A stretch of DNA of 22,434 nucleotides from Ignavibacteria bacterium UBA961 (GTDB lineage: Bacteria > Bacteroidota > Ignavibacteria > Kapaibacteriales > UBA961): assembly GCA_002293005.1 (NCBI GenBank), contig DBCJ01000018.1:1-22434 (forward strand), read 5' to 3'. Under the pieces are notes generated by a model, which was given only the letters and a program-made list of their open reading frames with translations, searched no databases and was not told the origin of the DNA. This document shows positions 15,129 to 22,434 of the stretch, in pieces. Position 1 is the first letter of the stretch; every line of letters begins with the position of its first letter. Made by a program: the position numbers and the translations under genes.

Positions 15129-16245
15129 TAGTCAAGGTTTCATTCTTGGCTTCGCATGCATCATCATGTTCGTGATGAGTATCATATCTTCATGCACTCC
15201 CGTGAATGAAGTTCCTGTAGATCGCACAGGCACGGTGATTGATTCCATTACCACTGATTCTTTGCATCGCAGACATTTGATACTCAATCCAATGTCATTG
15301 GCATTCGAAACAGAGTTTCCATCCAATGAAATTGTCAAGAATATAGATATTGAAAATTCATCCGACACTCTTACGATACCAATCAAATCCATCAAACTAA
15401 AATATGGAAATAAGGGATTTTCTTTGTTTTCTGATAGCATGCAATTTGTATTGACTCACAAAGGAATATTGGGGAATAGCAAGTCCATTCCAATTCGATT
15501 CAATGCCCCGCATGAAGGCCGATTTCATGATACCCTTTTGATCAATGATTGGAAGAACTTTTTCATTCCACTTACTGCAATCGTTAATAGCGGTACAGTG
15601 GTTTGGATTGAAGACATCGACTTCGGAAGCATTCCATTCGGAGAAGTGAGAGATACAGTTATTCGCATCCATAATTATGGCAATGAAACAGCCGTGATAA
15701 GTAATCTCATATTCAAGGGTGATGATCCATCTGCATTCGAATTCGCACAACAAATCAATCAATCAATCACATTAAAACCCGGAAATAGCATCGGCATAAA
15801 AATCAGAAGCAATTCCGATACGCAGAATGAGGAAGTGCAAGCAAGACTAGAGGCCGATATTTCCTATTCCGGAAAGGGTAATGTGAAGAGAAATGCAATC
15901 TGCAAAGCAAATGTCTATGTAAAGAATGGCATTTATGTGACCGATATTTCAATGTATCATGCAAAGTTGGGAGTGGTCAATGAAGCAATGTGCACAATAG
16001 TGAACAATACATCGAAAGCCTGTACCATTAATGCTGTATTACCATATGCAGACAATCTTTCTTGCAATGTGTTGATATCGGGGAATGTGCAGGGTGGACG
16101 ATTGGAAGCAGGGAAAAAATCAGCACCATTCAGAATGAGAATCACTCCGAAAGTTAATGGACCATTTTCGATTACAATTCCATTTGTGATAATCGGCGAT
16201 TCTGTGATTGACACTGTTTGCAACATCAATGGAAGAGCAGATTAA
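15103..16245 (+). CDS. Lipoprotein with ASH/choice-of-anchor-D type Ig-like repeats
   Basis: This 380-residue lipoprotein has an N-terminal hydrophobic signal and lipobox ISSC (Cys31). The rest is three or so Ig-like beta-sandwich units. The clearest, at about 165-250, reads VWIEDIDFGSIPFGEVRDTVIRIHN then GDDPSAFEF, the hallmark of ASH (ASPM-SPD-2-Hydin) or choice-of-anchor-D domains. An earlier weaker copy lies at 60-160 and a later one at 275-375. The start at 15103 overlaps the end of the previous gene by 26 bases and has AGGA seven bases upstream. It is the third gene of the sigma/anti-sigma transcription unit and may be the envelope partner or a target of that system. No enzymatic residue is apparent. 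Confidence 0.75.
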   Translation: MARESHFDNSQGFILGFACIIMFVMSIISSCTPVNEVPVDRTGTVIDSITTDSLHRRHLILNPMSLAFETEFPSNEIVKNIDIENSSDTLTIPIKSIKLKYGNKGFSLFSDSMQFVLTHKGILGNSKSIPIRFNAPHEGRFHDTLLINDWKNFFIPLTAIVNSGTVVWIEDIDFGSIPFGEVRDTVIRIHNYGNETAVISNLIFKGDDPSAFEFAQQINQSITLKPGNSIGIKIRSNSDTQNEEVQARLEADISYSGKGNVKRNAICKANVYVKNGIYVTDISMYHAKLGVVNEAMCTIVNNTSKACTINAVLPYADNLSCNVLISGNVQGGRLEAGKKSAPFRMRITPKVNGPFSITIPFVIIGDSVIDTVCNINGRAD

Positions 16246-16254
16246 CCCGAATAA

Positions 16255-16281
16255 TCCGTAATTTTCCGCATCATTACGGAG
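16255..16281 (+). promoter_or_regulatory. Hairpin covering the lipB ribosome binding site
   Basis: TCCGTAAT at 16255-16262 pairs perfectly with ATTACGGA at 16273-16280 around a 10-base loop. The lipB Shine-Dalgarno GGAG (16278-16281) is mostly within the 3' arm, six bases before the ATG. When the stem forms, ribosome access would be reduced. No T run follows, so it is not a terminator. Confidence 0.5.
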
Positions 16282-16287
16282 CATAGG

Positions 16288-16920
16288 ATGTCAAAGATCA
16301 TCATTGAAGATTGGTCACTCATACCATTTCGAGAGGCATGGGCAAAACAAGAGGAATATGTGCATGAAATACAAAAAGGTAATAGACCAAGCACATTGAT
16401 TCTTTGCGAGCATCCGGCTGTGCTCACCATCGGTAGGGAAGGTGGTGAACATAATGTAACAGTGAGTCATGATTTGCTTTCCGCAATGAATATCGAGACG
16501 ATTCCCATCAATCGCGGCGGAGATATCACCGCTCATAATCCCGGTCAACTCATAGGCTATCCTTTATTTCATTTATCGCAATTCAAAGAAGATTTACATT
16601 GGTTTCTGAGAACCATAGAAGAAATAATCATACAAGTCCTTGCAGAATATGGAATTGAGTCCGGAAGGGTCGAAGGAAAAACAGGAGTATGGATCGAAGG
16701 TGAGCGAAAAATCTGTGCGATTGGACTGCATTGTTCACGCTGGGTGACATCACATGGCTTTGCATTGAATGTCAATAATGATCTCTCAATCTTCAATATG
16801 ATCATACCATGCGGAATTCCTGATAAATCAGTGACTTGCATGCATAGCGAACTAGGCAAAACTATTGACATGGAAGAATTGAAAGAAAAATGCCGTAAAA
16901 GATTTATTTCGATGTTTTGA
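16288..16920 (+). CDS. lipB: Octanoyltransferase (lipoate biosynthesis)
   Basis: This 210-residue cytosolic enzyme transfers octanoyl groups from acyl carrier protein to lipoyl domains of 2-oxoacid dehydrogenases and the glycine cleavage H protein. The family signatures are present: LTIGR near 46, RGGDITAHNPGQLIGYP near 76, GKTGVWIEGERKICAIG with catalytic Lys141, HGFALNVNNDLSIFNMIIPCGI with catalytic Cys175. Length is typical. It begins 42 bases after the lipoprotein gene, has a good GGAG ribosome site, and the leader contains a hairpin that may sequester that site. The tRNA-Gly promoter starts within ten bases of its stop codon. lipA is not in the window. Confidence 0.96.
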   Translation: MSKIIIEDWSLIPFREAWAKQEEYVHEIQKGNRPSTLILCEHPAVLTIGREGGEHNVTVSHDLLSAMNIETIPINRGGDITAHNPGQLIGYPLFHLSQFKEDLHWFLRTIEEIIIQVLAEYGIESGRVEGKTGVWIEGERKICAIGLHCSRWVTSHGFALNVNNDLSIFNMIIPCGIPDKSVTCMHSELGKTIDMEELKEKCRKRFISMF

Positions 16921-16928
16921 AAAAAGTA

Positions 16929-16960
16929 TTTGCATGATATGGGGATAACATATAATTTTG
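16929..16960 (+). promoter_or_regulatory. Strong promoter of the tRNA-Gly gene
   Basis: TTTG at 16929-16932 and TAATTTTG at 16953-16960 are full matches to the Bacteroidota -33 and -7 elements, 20 bases apart. TATAAT at 16951-16956 also gives a sigma70-like -10. Transcription would start near 16967, about 15 bases before the tRNA. A small leader dyad (CCGTTC, AA, GAACGG at 16965-16978) follows, perhaps removed by RNase P processing. Confidence 0.75.
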
Positions 16961-16981
16961 TGTCCCGTTCAAGAACGGTAT

Positions 16982-17053
16982 GCGGGAATAGCTCAGTGGT
17001 AGAGCGCAACCTTGCCAAGGTTGATGTCGCGAGTTCGACCCTCGTTTCCCGCT
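16982..17053 (+). tRNA. tRNA-Gly (anticodon GCC)
   Basis: The 72-base sequence folds as a complete cloverleaf. The acceptor stem GCGGGAA pairs with TTCCCGC, the D arm holds AGCTCAGTGGTAGAGC, the anticodon stem CAACC/GGTTG encloses TTGCCAA with anticodon GCC at 17014-17016, and the T arm holds GTTCGAC. GCC reads GGC and GGU glycine codons. The discriminator base is T and the 3' CCA is not encoded, so it must be added after transcription. A perfect promoter precedes it and two hairpins follow. Confidence 0.97.
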
Positions 17054-17054
17054 C

Positions 17055-17070
17055 AACGGCGCAAGCCGTT
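17055..17070 (+). other. GNRA-loop hairpin just after tRNA-Gly
   Basis: AACGGC, loop GCAA, GCCGTT forms a 6-bp stem closed by a stable GNRA tetraloop, starting two bases after the tRNA. It may guide 3' processing of the precursor or be the first half of a tandem terminator. The following bases (cttcctcttt) are pyrimidine-rich but not a T run. Confidence 0.6.
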
Positions 17071-17089
17071 ACTTCCTCTTTATGCTGCA

Positions 17090-17130
17090 TGCCTTGTCAT
17101 CACTTCCCCCCGATGATAAGGCATTTTTTT
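17090..17130 (+). terminator. Rho-independent terminator of the tRNA-Gly transcript
   Basis: TGCCTTGTCATC at 17090-17101 pairs with GATGATAAGGCA at 17112-17123 over 12 positions with one G-U pair, and seven T residues follow at 17124-17130. The loop is 10 bases and C-rich. This is a strong intrinsic terminator, only 18 bases before the next start codon. Confidence 0.88.
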
Positions 17131-17148
17131 ATGTAACCCGGTACCATC

Positions 17149-17556
17149 ATGTCCATTACAGTCGCCACTTCAATTTCAAAACCAATTACTCATGTTTGGA
17201 ATTGTTTCACCCTGCCGGAACATGTCACTCAATGGAATCAGGCTTCTGAAGATTGGTATTGTCCAAAAGCTGAGAATGATTTGAAAGTCGGTGATAAGTT
17301 TGTGTACACAATGTCAGCAAAAGATGGAAGCGTGAGTTTTGACTTTTGGGGAATCTATGATGAAATTCAAGAGCATGCAGTCATCGCATATACGCTTGGG
17401 GATGAGCGCAAAGTTCGAGTGACATTTCAGGAAGAGGGAGAGTATGTTTTGGTGACCGAAGTTTTTGATCCCGAACAAGTACATTCTGAAGAATTACAGC
17501 TAGCCGGTTGGCAAGCCATTCTGAACTCTTTCAAATCATATTGCGAATCAATTTGA
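17149..17556 (+). CDS. SRPBCC/AHSA1-family ligand-binding protein
   Basis: This 135-residue cytosolic protein has the START-like SRPBCC fold in its AHSA1 branch (YndB-like). The start ITVATSISKPITHVWNCFTLPEHVTQWNQASEDWYCPKAENDLKVGDKF (seen as VATSISKP, VWNCFTLPEHVTQWN and DLKVGDKF) is typical, as are the closing helix residues GWQAILNSFKSYCES. Such proteins bind small hydrophobic ligands or act as Hsp90-type co-chaperones, but the ligand here cannot be told. It starts 18 bases after the tRNA terminator, with no visible promoter or clear ribosome site in between, and its stop lies four bases from the stop of the convergent C25 protease gene. Confidence 0.85.
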   Translation: MSITVATSISKPITHVWNCFTLPEHVTQWNQASEDWYCPKAENDLKVGDKFVYTMSAKDGSVSFDFWGIYDEIQEHAVIAYTLGDERKVRVTFQEEGEYVLVTEVFDPEQVHSEELQLAGWQAILNSFKSYCESI

Positions 17557-17560
17557 TTCT

Positions 17561-20500
17561 CTATTCCGTGATGATGATTTTGCCGAATGATGGCGCTATG
17601 AATGTATCGCCTTTCACATCAATTCTATACACATAGACTCCCGGTGGCATTGGCACACCTTGATCATTTCTTCCATTCCACTTCAGGGTATTTTTTCCGA
17701 TTGAAATTTCACCGGAGAAGCGATGTTGAATCGAACCACGAATATCGGCTATCGTGAGAGAATAGGTGGCTTCTTTTATCTGTGATAGATAATTCATTTC
17801 AAATGATATGTCTGTACCACTGAATGCAGGATTCGGATAAGTATTCAATTCGTCCAAAGAACTATTCAGTACGACAAGTACAGTTCTTCGAAGTGTATCT
17901 TTATTTGCTGATGCATCCTCAGTGATTATATAAATGATATTCTCACCGACTTCAAATCTGTCTTCAGGGATATATGAAAACTCAGCTCGCATTGCAGAGC
18001 CATAAGTACCTCGCACAAAGGAATAGTCGCGAATCTTTGTATCTGAACGAAGTGCAAATGGATTATTGCGAATGAAGGTTTTTGTGGTATCAATCGGCAA
18101 AAATGAATTGTCGGAAATGCGAACCGTGATGCGGGGATTCAATGCCACAACATCATATTCGCGCACTAATTTTCCATCTGCAAGAATCTCTATGGTAGGT
18201 GGTTCAATGTCTTCACCAATCGTAAGCTCTTGTTTTGCAGTATTATTGAATGAAAACAATTCTGCTTTTGATTGATCGCAATTGATGCGCGCAGTCCATT
18301 CTGAAACATTCGCCAGAGCAAATGTTGAAGCACGGGATATATAAGAAATTGGTGAGTCCTTGGGAATGCTTGGAATTTGCGCGATGGTGGATTCCGTATT
18401 TCCACCACCACCTATTGGTTGTTGCACGATACATAAAGGCATATCGGGCTGTGATGCCTGACGCATGGAAAGATTGAAGATGTCGAGTGAACAAATCATG
18501 CTATCACCTCTGATCGGCAAACTGGTTCTTTGTTCAAGACCTTTCACAGTAAATGAAGTAGGTAATACGGCAAGTTCAGCAGCCGGACGATATACCGAGT
18601 TCAATGTCTTGAGATGTGGACCGGAAATTCTACTACTTCTTTTCGCTCTTGCTTCAATTTCCAGATAAGGATACTGCATTGCATCAATATTGAGAAGTGA
18701 AAACTGTCCGACATCTGATGAATCCAATGGCATGGAATTTTGTTTGGCCCCATTCAAGCCATGTAATATGTACTTAATCTCACCTTGATCGCGAAGAGAA
18801 TCTTGTATTGACAACTCTTTCCATTCAATTGCAGGTCCGATTGGTCCTGAGAAATATGATCCTTCACTAAAAGCAATCGCATGTTCCAAATTCAAAGAAA
18901 GTGTATCAGTATAAGCACCGAATACTTCTTTTGCCGTACCGGGGAGACCGCCCTTCATGCCATAAAACACATAAGAAATGCGATAACGGTCATCATTGGA
19001 AATATTCAATCCATCGGGATATTGATTTCCTTTAAAAACCGAATCAATATTTGTTGCACCGAATTCTTTCAATGTGGCAATCAGTGATTCTTCATCACCC
19101 GGCGTACCTTTTGGTGTGACGATTGCACCGCGGAATGAACCATCGGATACACTGATTGCGATATGATCGCCTTGCTCCACAGAATCACGCAGATAGCGAA
19201 TCAAATCACCTGCATTCCCATCTCGATATCGATCTTCTTGCGCACCATAAAATGCATCAAAATCACGATATATTCCGATGCTATCAAATGGTTTTAGATG
19301 TAAGAGATTCCATTTTGAACCATTCACTCTTTCAATGAAAGTACGATTGCCGAATTTCAGATAACCATAGCGATAATTTTCGCCGCCATTGCAAGATTCA
19401 ATGAGTAGATTAACGGAGTTTTCACCGAGTGACAGAGCTTTTGATTTGGCATTCGAAACAAGATTCTTTGATTTTGATTCAGGAATGGATGCAAGGTGAT
19501 CTACATGAACGATTGCAGTATCCGTTATTGCTTGTGGCAATGCATGAAACGGCGTGACTTCCCATGGACTATATTGAATGGTCCTTGCATCGAATGTTCT
19601 TGTGTAAAGAATATAATCCTGAGCATTTCCGCCAGGCGTGAGTTGTACATTCGGTGTCCAATCCACATGCAATTCGCCGAAAGAAAGTTGTGCGGATTCA
19701 CTACCGGAAAATCCAGTGATCACGGATCCATCGAGCGTTTCAATACGCAAGTCATAGGAAGTGAATTCACGATTTCGAAGTGGGAGAAGAAATCTGAATG
19801 TAGGTTTGTCGCCTTGTACATTCCAGCCCGGAAGAGGATCAATCACCGTGAGTGAAGCTGCATAGACATTCATTTGAAATGTCAATGCATTATTTGAAAC
19901 AATATCTTCATCCACGATACTCTTCAGCGGATCTATCCTGAGTTCAATCCCATGAATTCCGGATTGATTCAGTGTTGGAAAAGTAAAGCTAAATTCCTGC
20001 TCACGAGCAAATGCAGGAAACTCAATTGATAGCGTATCTTTTCTATCTGCAACACTTCGAATGCACTGTAGCATGACAGGAATGGAATCCATCGTTCCGC
20101 GATTGCGGATTATACCTTTGACCGTGAAGTTTTCATCGATTGCAGTCACAAGATCTGTTGTGATATCTTCGGAACGAACATAATAATCAGGGTCAGGAGC
20201 GATTGCAAGTTTCGTCAGTGGATCTCCAATCAAACAAAACTGCATCATTGCATTGCGGAAAAATGGATCTATTGTTGTGCCTTGACCAATCTTTGTTGCA
20301 AAAACCAAATCACCGATTCTGCGGAGTCCATATTTTGAAAGTGCCGTAAACATCGAGACAAAATTGAAATAGTCGGGTGATGTGATTCCTGTATATGTAT
20401 TGCCTGCAGATGCGATTGCTCCTTTGCCACCCTCGAGAACATATGACTCATTTCTGCATACTGTTGTCGGCTCGGCAAATGCTCCCGAATTACAAGAAAA

Positions 20501-22434
20501 AGTCGTGAGTAGAAAATATCTCGCCGGATTATTGAGGTCTTGCGCTCTCCAACCATCAAGCTCAAAATATTCAGGTGAGCCATGTCCTGCGAAATTCACC
20601 CATAGTGAACCATCATTCACTGCAGATCGAATTTGTGTTGCGATACTCTCATCCACTCCACCGACTTTGTTCAATCTGCGAATGCGAATGGAATCACCTG
20701 AAATCGGTGGATCCAAAACAAAAGGAGCTATACCGTCAAAATGATTATGGAAGAATGGATCATCTGCATCACCACCCGAGAGGAAAATGAACTTCTTCAT
20801 CCAAGGTGCTGCGGCTATGGAGTCATATTGGATGAGTTTATCAACGACTTTCTCGGCTTGTACTGCAGAACTAACACTTAGTCTTCCAAGGATGAGTTCC
20901 GGATCGATTGAATCATTACTTGGCATTGTATACCAAATATCACTTACAGGAAAACCAAATGATGGAATGAAATCTTCTTGATGTGCCTTGAATGTGAGTT
21001 TCAGTGGATCCCAACTTGCATCACCCATAAAAATGACATAGGCGGGGACCGGAAATTGCCAAGAGCGATGGGTATGTCTGATGAAATCCTTGATTGCATG
21101 TGCATCTTTGGAGCCATGTCCAAATTCTTTGTAAATGTCCTCGCTTGAAATTACTGATACTGAATAGCCTTGTGATCTTCTATGCTGCGCCAAGCGCTCT
21201 GAAGCTTGAAGAAAAGAAGGATGTGAAATCAGCAATACATCAGCTTGTCGAGAAGAATCACGCAATGTACTTTTGGGAACTATATGGATTTCAGGAGAAA
21301 TCCATGCGAGTGAATCAGAGATAAATCCTTTGAATATTCCAGGAAGTACTGAAAGATTAGCAGTGAATTGATCTCCTATACGATCGGCATTAGCTAGTGC
21401 GAAGAATTTACGAGCTGTATCAATTGTGATGAATGCTTGTGTGCGAATATCACGCAATGTCATGGATACAGCATTCGTGAGTGAATCCTCGAATGCTAAA
21501 GCTCCATTCAAAAGTCGAAGTGGTGATAATGAAGAAGTGGTCACATGATCGATGAATGATTCGGTGACAAGTGTATCTGAAACAGGAATAGACTCAATGC
21601 GAAGTATATTTCGACCATGTGTGATTTGTGAAGGAGCGATTTCAATACTCGTGATATGATCGGCAAATCCACCGAATGAATCTCTTTTGATGAGTGCATC
21701 ATTCCAGAAGATGTCATATCGATGTTCAAATTCAATGCTTGGTCTATCATTTGCCCCATGAAATGCAATGCGAACATTCATTGGAGTTATTGCTTGAGGA
21801 ACTATGATTGTATCAATGAATGTGCGGAAATTTTTGATTGTACTGATTTTATCCCAGAAGAAATTTTTGCCCGTTGAAAAATCTGATGAAAGGTAGCGAT
21901 AGTCCACAGGACTGATCACATCACCGGCATAGAATTCCGTATCCTTTTCATGATGAATGCTCACACTCACGGCGGTATCGGCAAGTATCGGCATGATTGG
22001 AGGAAATGCAGTGAGTCTGTTCTTTGCGGTCGGTGCATCATTGAGAGTCAAAAAGAAACTTGCTTCATCTGTGACATAATTTCTCCATGTTGTATCACCT
22101 TCAGCTCTATGTGCCGCAAATATGATCACATCATCATCATCCACTTTGCCATCTTGATCGATGATTCCGATGGGATAGGATGCACCTTTGAAAAACAATT
22201 CCAATTGCGCACTTGATTCGCCTTTCCAATTTTGTTGTTTGGAGAGAATGTCACGCATCTTCACATGAGCTATGCCATCTTGCTTGGTGATGAGTTTCAC
22301 ATAGTCTTGCTTTGGGCTATACCAATGATCGGACAAGATTGATTCCGACTTTTTCCGTGAAATGCGTAAACCCGGAATATGATGTGGATTGATGATATGA
22401 GCGAGGAGTCCTTTTTCGGCAAATGGAATTCGAT
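17561..22434 (-). CDS. Giant T9SS C25-family (gingipain/PorU-like) peptidase with ILEI-like domain, partial at right edge
   Basis: At least 1,624 codons are visible and the frame stays open to the right edge, so the signal peptide is missing. Numbering from a TTG at 22336: residues 1-350 resemble the PorU-type N-terminal region; 365-715 are the C25 cysteine peptidase with catalytic His585 (NFAGHGSPEYF) and Cys615 (TTFSCNSGAF); 720-825 look like a CARDB/Ig domain; 835-945 another Ig-like domain; about 975-1130 resemble an ILEI/FAM3 interleukin-like domain (FDAFYG, DLIRYLRDSV, DHIAISVSDGS, LKEFGATNID, YVFYGMKGG); 1375-1490 is Ig-like; and 1495-1591 is a FlgD/T9SS type A tail (TYPNPAFSG, GVPMPPGVYVYRI). 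It is probably a surface or secreted protease, and may be the T9SS sortase PorU itself or a relative. Gene-specific promoter is outside the window. Confidence 0.88.
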   Translation of the reverse strand, partial: RIPFAEKGLLAHIINPHHIPGLRISRKKSESILSDHWYSPKQDYVKLITKQDGIAHVKMRDILSKQQNWKGESSAQLELFFKGASYPIGIIDQDGKVDDDDVIIFAAHRAEGDTTWRNYVTDEASFFLTLNDAPTAKNRLTAFPPIMPILADTAVSVSIHHEKDTEFYAGDVISPVDYRYLSSDFSTGKNFFWDKISTIKNFRTFIDTIIVPQAITPMNVRIAFHGANDRPSIEFEHRYDIFWNDALIKRDSFGGFADHITSIEIAPSQITHGRNILRIESIPVSDTLVTESFIDHVTTSSLSPLRLLNGALAFEDSLTNAVSMTLRDIRTQAFITIDTARKFFALANADRIGDQFTANLSVLPGIFKGFISDSLAWISPEIHIVPKSTLRDSSRQADVLLISHPSFLQASERLAQHRRSQGYSVSVISSEDIYKEFGHGSKDAHAIKDFIRHTHRSWQFPVPAYVIFMGDASWDPLKLTFKAHQEDFIPSFGFPVSDIWYTMPSNDSIDPELILGRLSVSSAVQAEKVVDKLIQYDSIAAAPWMKKFIFLSGGDADDPFFHNHFDGIAPFVLDPPISGDSIRIRRLNKVGGVDESIATQIRSAVNDGSLWVNFAGHGSPEYFELDGWRAQDLNNPARYFLLTTFSCNSGAFAEPTTVCRNESYVLEGGKGAIASAGNTYTGITSPDYFNFVSMFTALSKYGLRRIGDLVFATKIGQGTTIDPFFRNAMMQFCLIGDPLTKLAIAPDPDYYVRSEDITTDLVTAIDENFTVKGIIRNRGTMDSIPVMLQCIRSVADRKDTLSIEFPAFAREQEFSFTFPTLNQSGIHGIELRIDPLKSIVDEDIVSNNALTFQMNVYAASLTVIDPLPGWNVQGDKPTFRFLLPLRNREFTSYDLRIETLDGSVITGFSGSESAQLSFGELHVDWTPNVQLTPGGNAQDYILYTRTFDARTIQYSPWEVTPFHALPQAITDTAIVHVDHLASIPESKSKNLVSNAKSKALSLGENSVNLLIESCNGGENYRYGYLKFGNRTFIERVNGSKWNLLHLKPFDSIGIYRDFDAFYGAQEDRYRDGNAGDLIRYLRDSVEQGDHIAISVSDGSFRGAIVTPKGTPGDEESLIATLKEFGATNIDSVFKGNQYPDGLNISNDDRYRISYVFYGMKGGLPGTAKEVFGAYTDTLSLNLEHAIAFSEGSYFSGPIGPAIEWKELSIQDSLRDQGEIKYILHGLNGAKQNSMPLDSSDVGQFSLLNIDAMQYPYLEIEARAKRSSRISGPHLKTLNSVYRPAAELAVLPTSFTVKGLEQRTSLPIRGDSMICSLDIFNLSMRQASQPDMPLCIVQQPIGGGGNTESTIAQIPSIPKDSPISYISRASTFALANVSEWTARINCDQSKAELFSFNNTAKQELTIGEDIEPPTIEILADGKLVREYDVVALNPRITVRISDNSFLPIDTTKTFIRNNPFALRSDTKIRDYSFVRGTYGSAMRAEFSYIPEDRFEVGENIIYIITEDASANKDTLRRTVLVVLNSSLDELNTYPNPAFSGTDISFEMNYLSQIKEATYSLTIADIRGSIQHRFSGEISIGKNTLKWNGRNDQGVPMPPGVYVYRIDVKGDTFIAPSFGKIIITE

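Noticed and set aside
15132..15762. Minus-strand open frames inside the ASH lipoprotein gene, and similar frames inside other genes
   Set aside because: They lack recognisable domains and ribosome sites, and lie opposite well-supported genes, so they are taken as shadows.
17545..17559. Palindrome GAATCAATTTGATTC at the convergent gene ends as a bidirectional terminator
   Set aside because: The stem is AT-rich and short with no T run on either side; it also contains the coding end and stop of the SRPBCC gene.
1..22434. Mobile elements, integrase, CRISPR, toxin-antitoxin or defence systems
   Set aside because: No transposase, integrase, terminal inverted repeats, direct-repeat arrays or toxin-antitoxin pairs were recognisable in the frames I read.

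Overview
The window looks like a chromosomal segment from a bacterium of the Bacteroidota/Chlorobiota (FCB) group, possibly an Ignavibacteria or Kapabacteria-type lineage. This is inferred from two type IX secretion (T9SS) style proteins, outer-membrane beta-barrel proteins ending in aromatic residues, several lipoproteins, and promoters with the TAnnTTTG -7 element typical of the Bacteroidota housekeeping sigma factor. The rank below FCB is a guess. The region is gene-dense, no gap exceeds about 120 bases, and I saw no mobile element, CRISPR array or phage.

Left part (1-3139): the end of a prolyl oligopeptidase and a small secreted protein on +, then a beta-carotene hydroxylase (crtZ) and a cystathionine beta-synthase on -. 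The last two overlap as TAATG and share one transcript.

Nitrite/NO module (3207-8622, - strand, read right to left): an Rrf2-family Fe-S regulator; a 23-bp dyad over the presumed nirK promoter; then nirK (copper nitrite reductase lipoprotein fused to cytochrome c), a SUMF1-fold protein, a SCO-type copper chaperone lipoprotein, an outer-membrane porin and the di-iron Fe-S repair protein Ric. The genes are joined by ATGA overlaps or gaps of 2 to 10 bases and end at a cUUCGg-loop terminator. The logic is nitrite reduction to NO, copper delivery, outer-membrane transport and repair of NO damage, probably controlled by NO through the regulator.

Surface-protein operon (8700-11877, -): a VWA plus OmpA-like lipoprotein, a small secreted protein with a T9SS-like C-terminal domain, and an outer-membrane beta-barrel protein, all joined by ATGA overlaps.

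Right part: purD, then an ECF sigma factor, a protein fusing an anti-sigma-like head, one membrane helix and a beta-barrel-like tail, an ASH-type lipoprotein, lipB and tRNA-Gly(GCC) with clear promoter and terminator (all +), and a small SRPBCC protein. A very large C25 (gingipain/PorU-like) T9SS protease on - runs off the right edge and carries what looks like an ILEI/FAM3-type domain.

The most interesting items are the nirK operon with its unusual SUMF1-like member and overlapping operator, the anti-sigma/beta-barrel fusion, the three-gene surface operon, and the ILEI-like domain inside the C25 protease.
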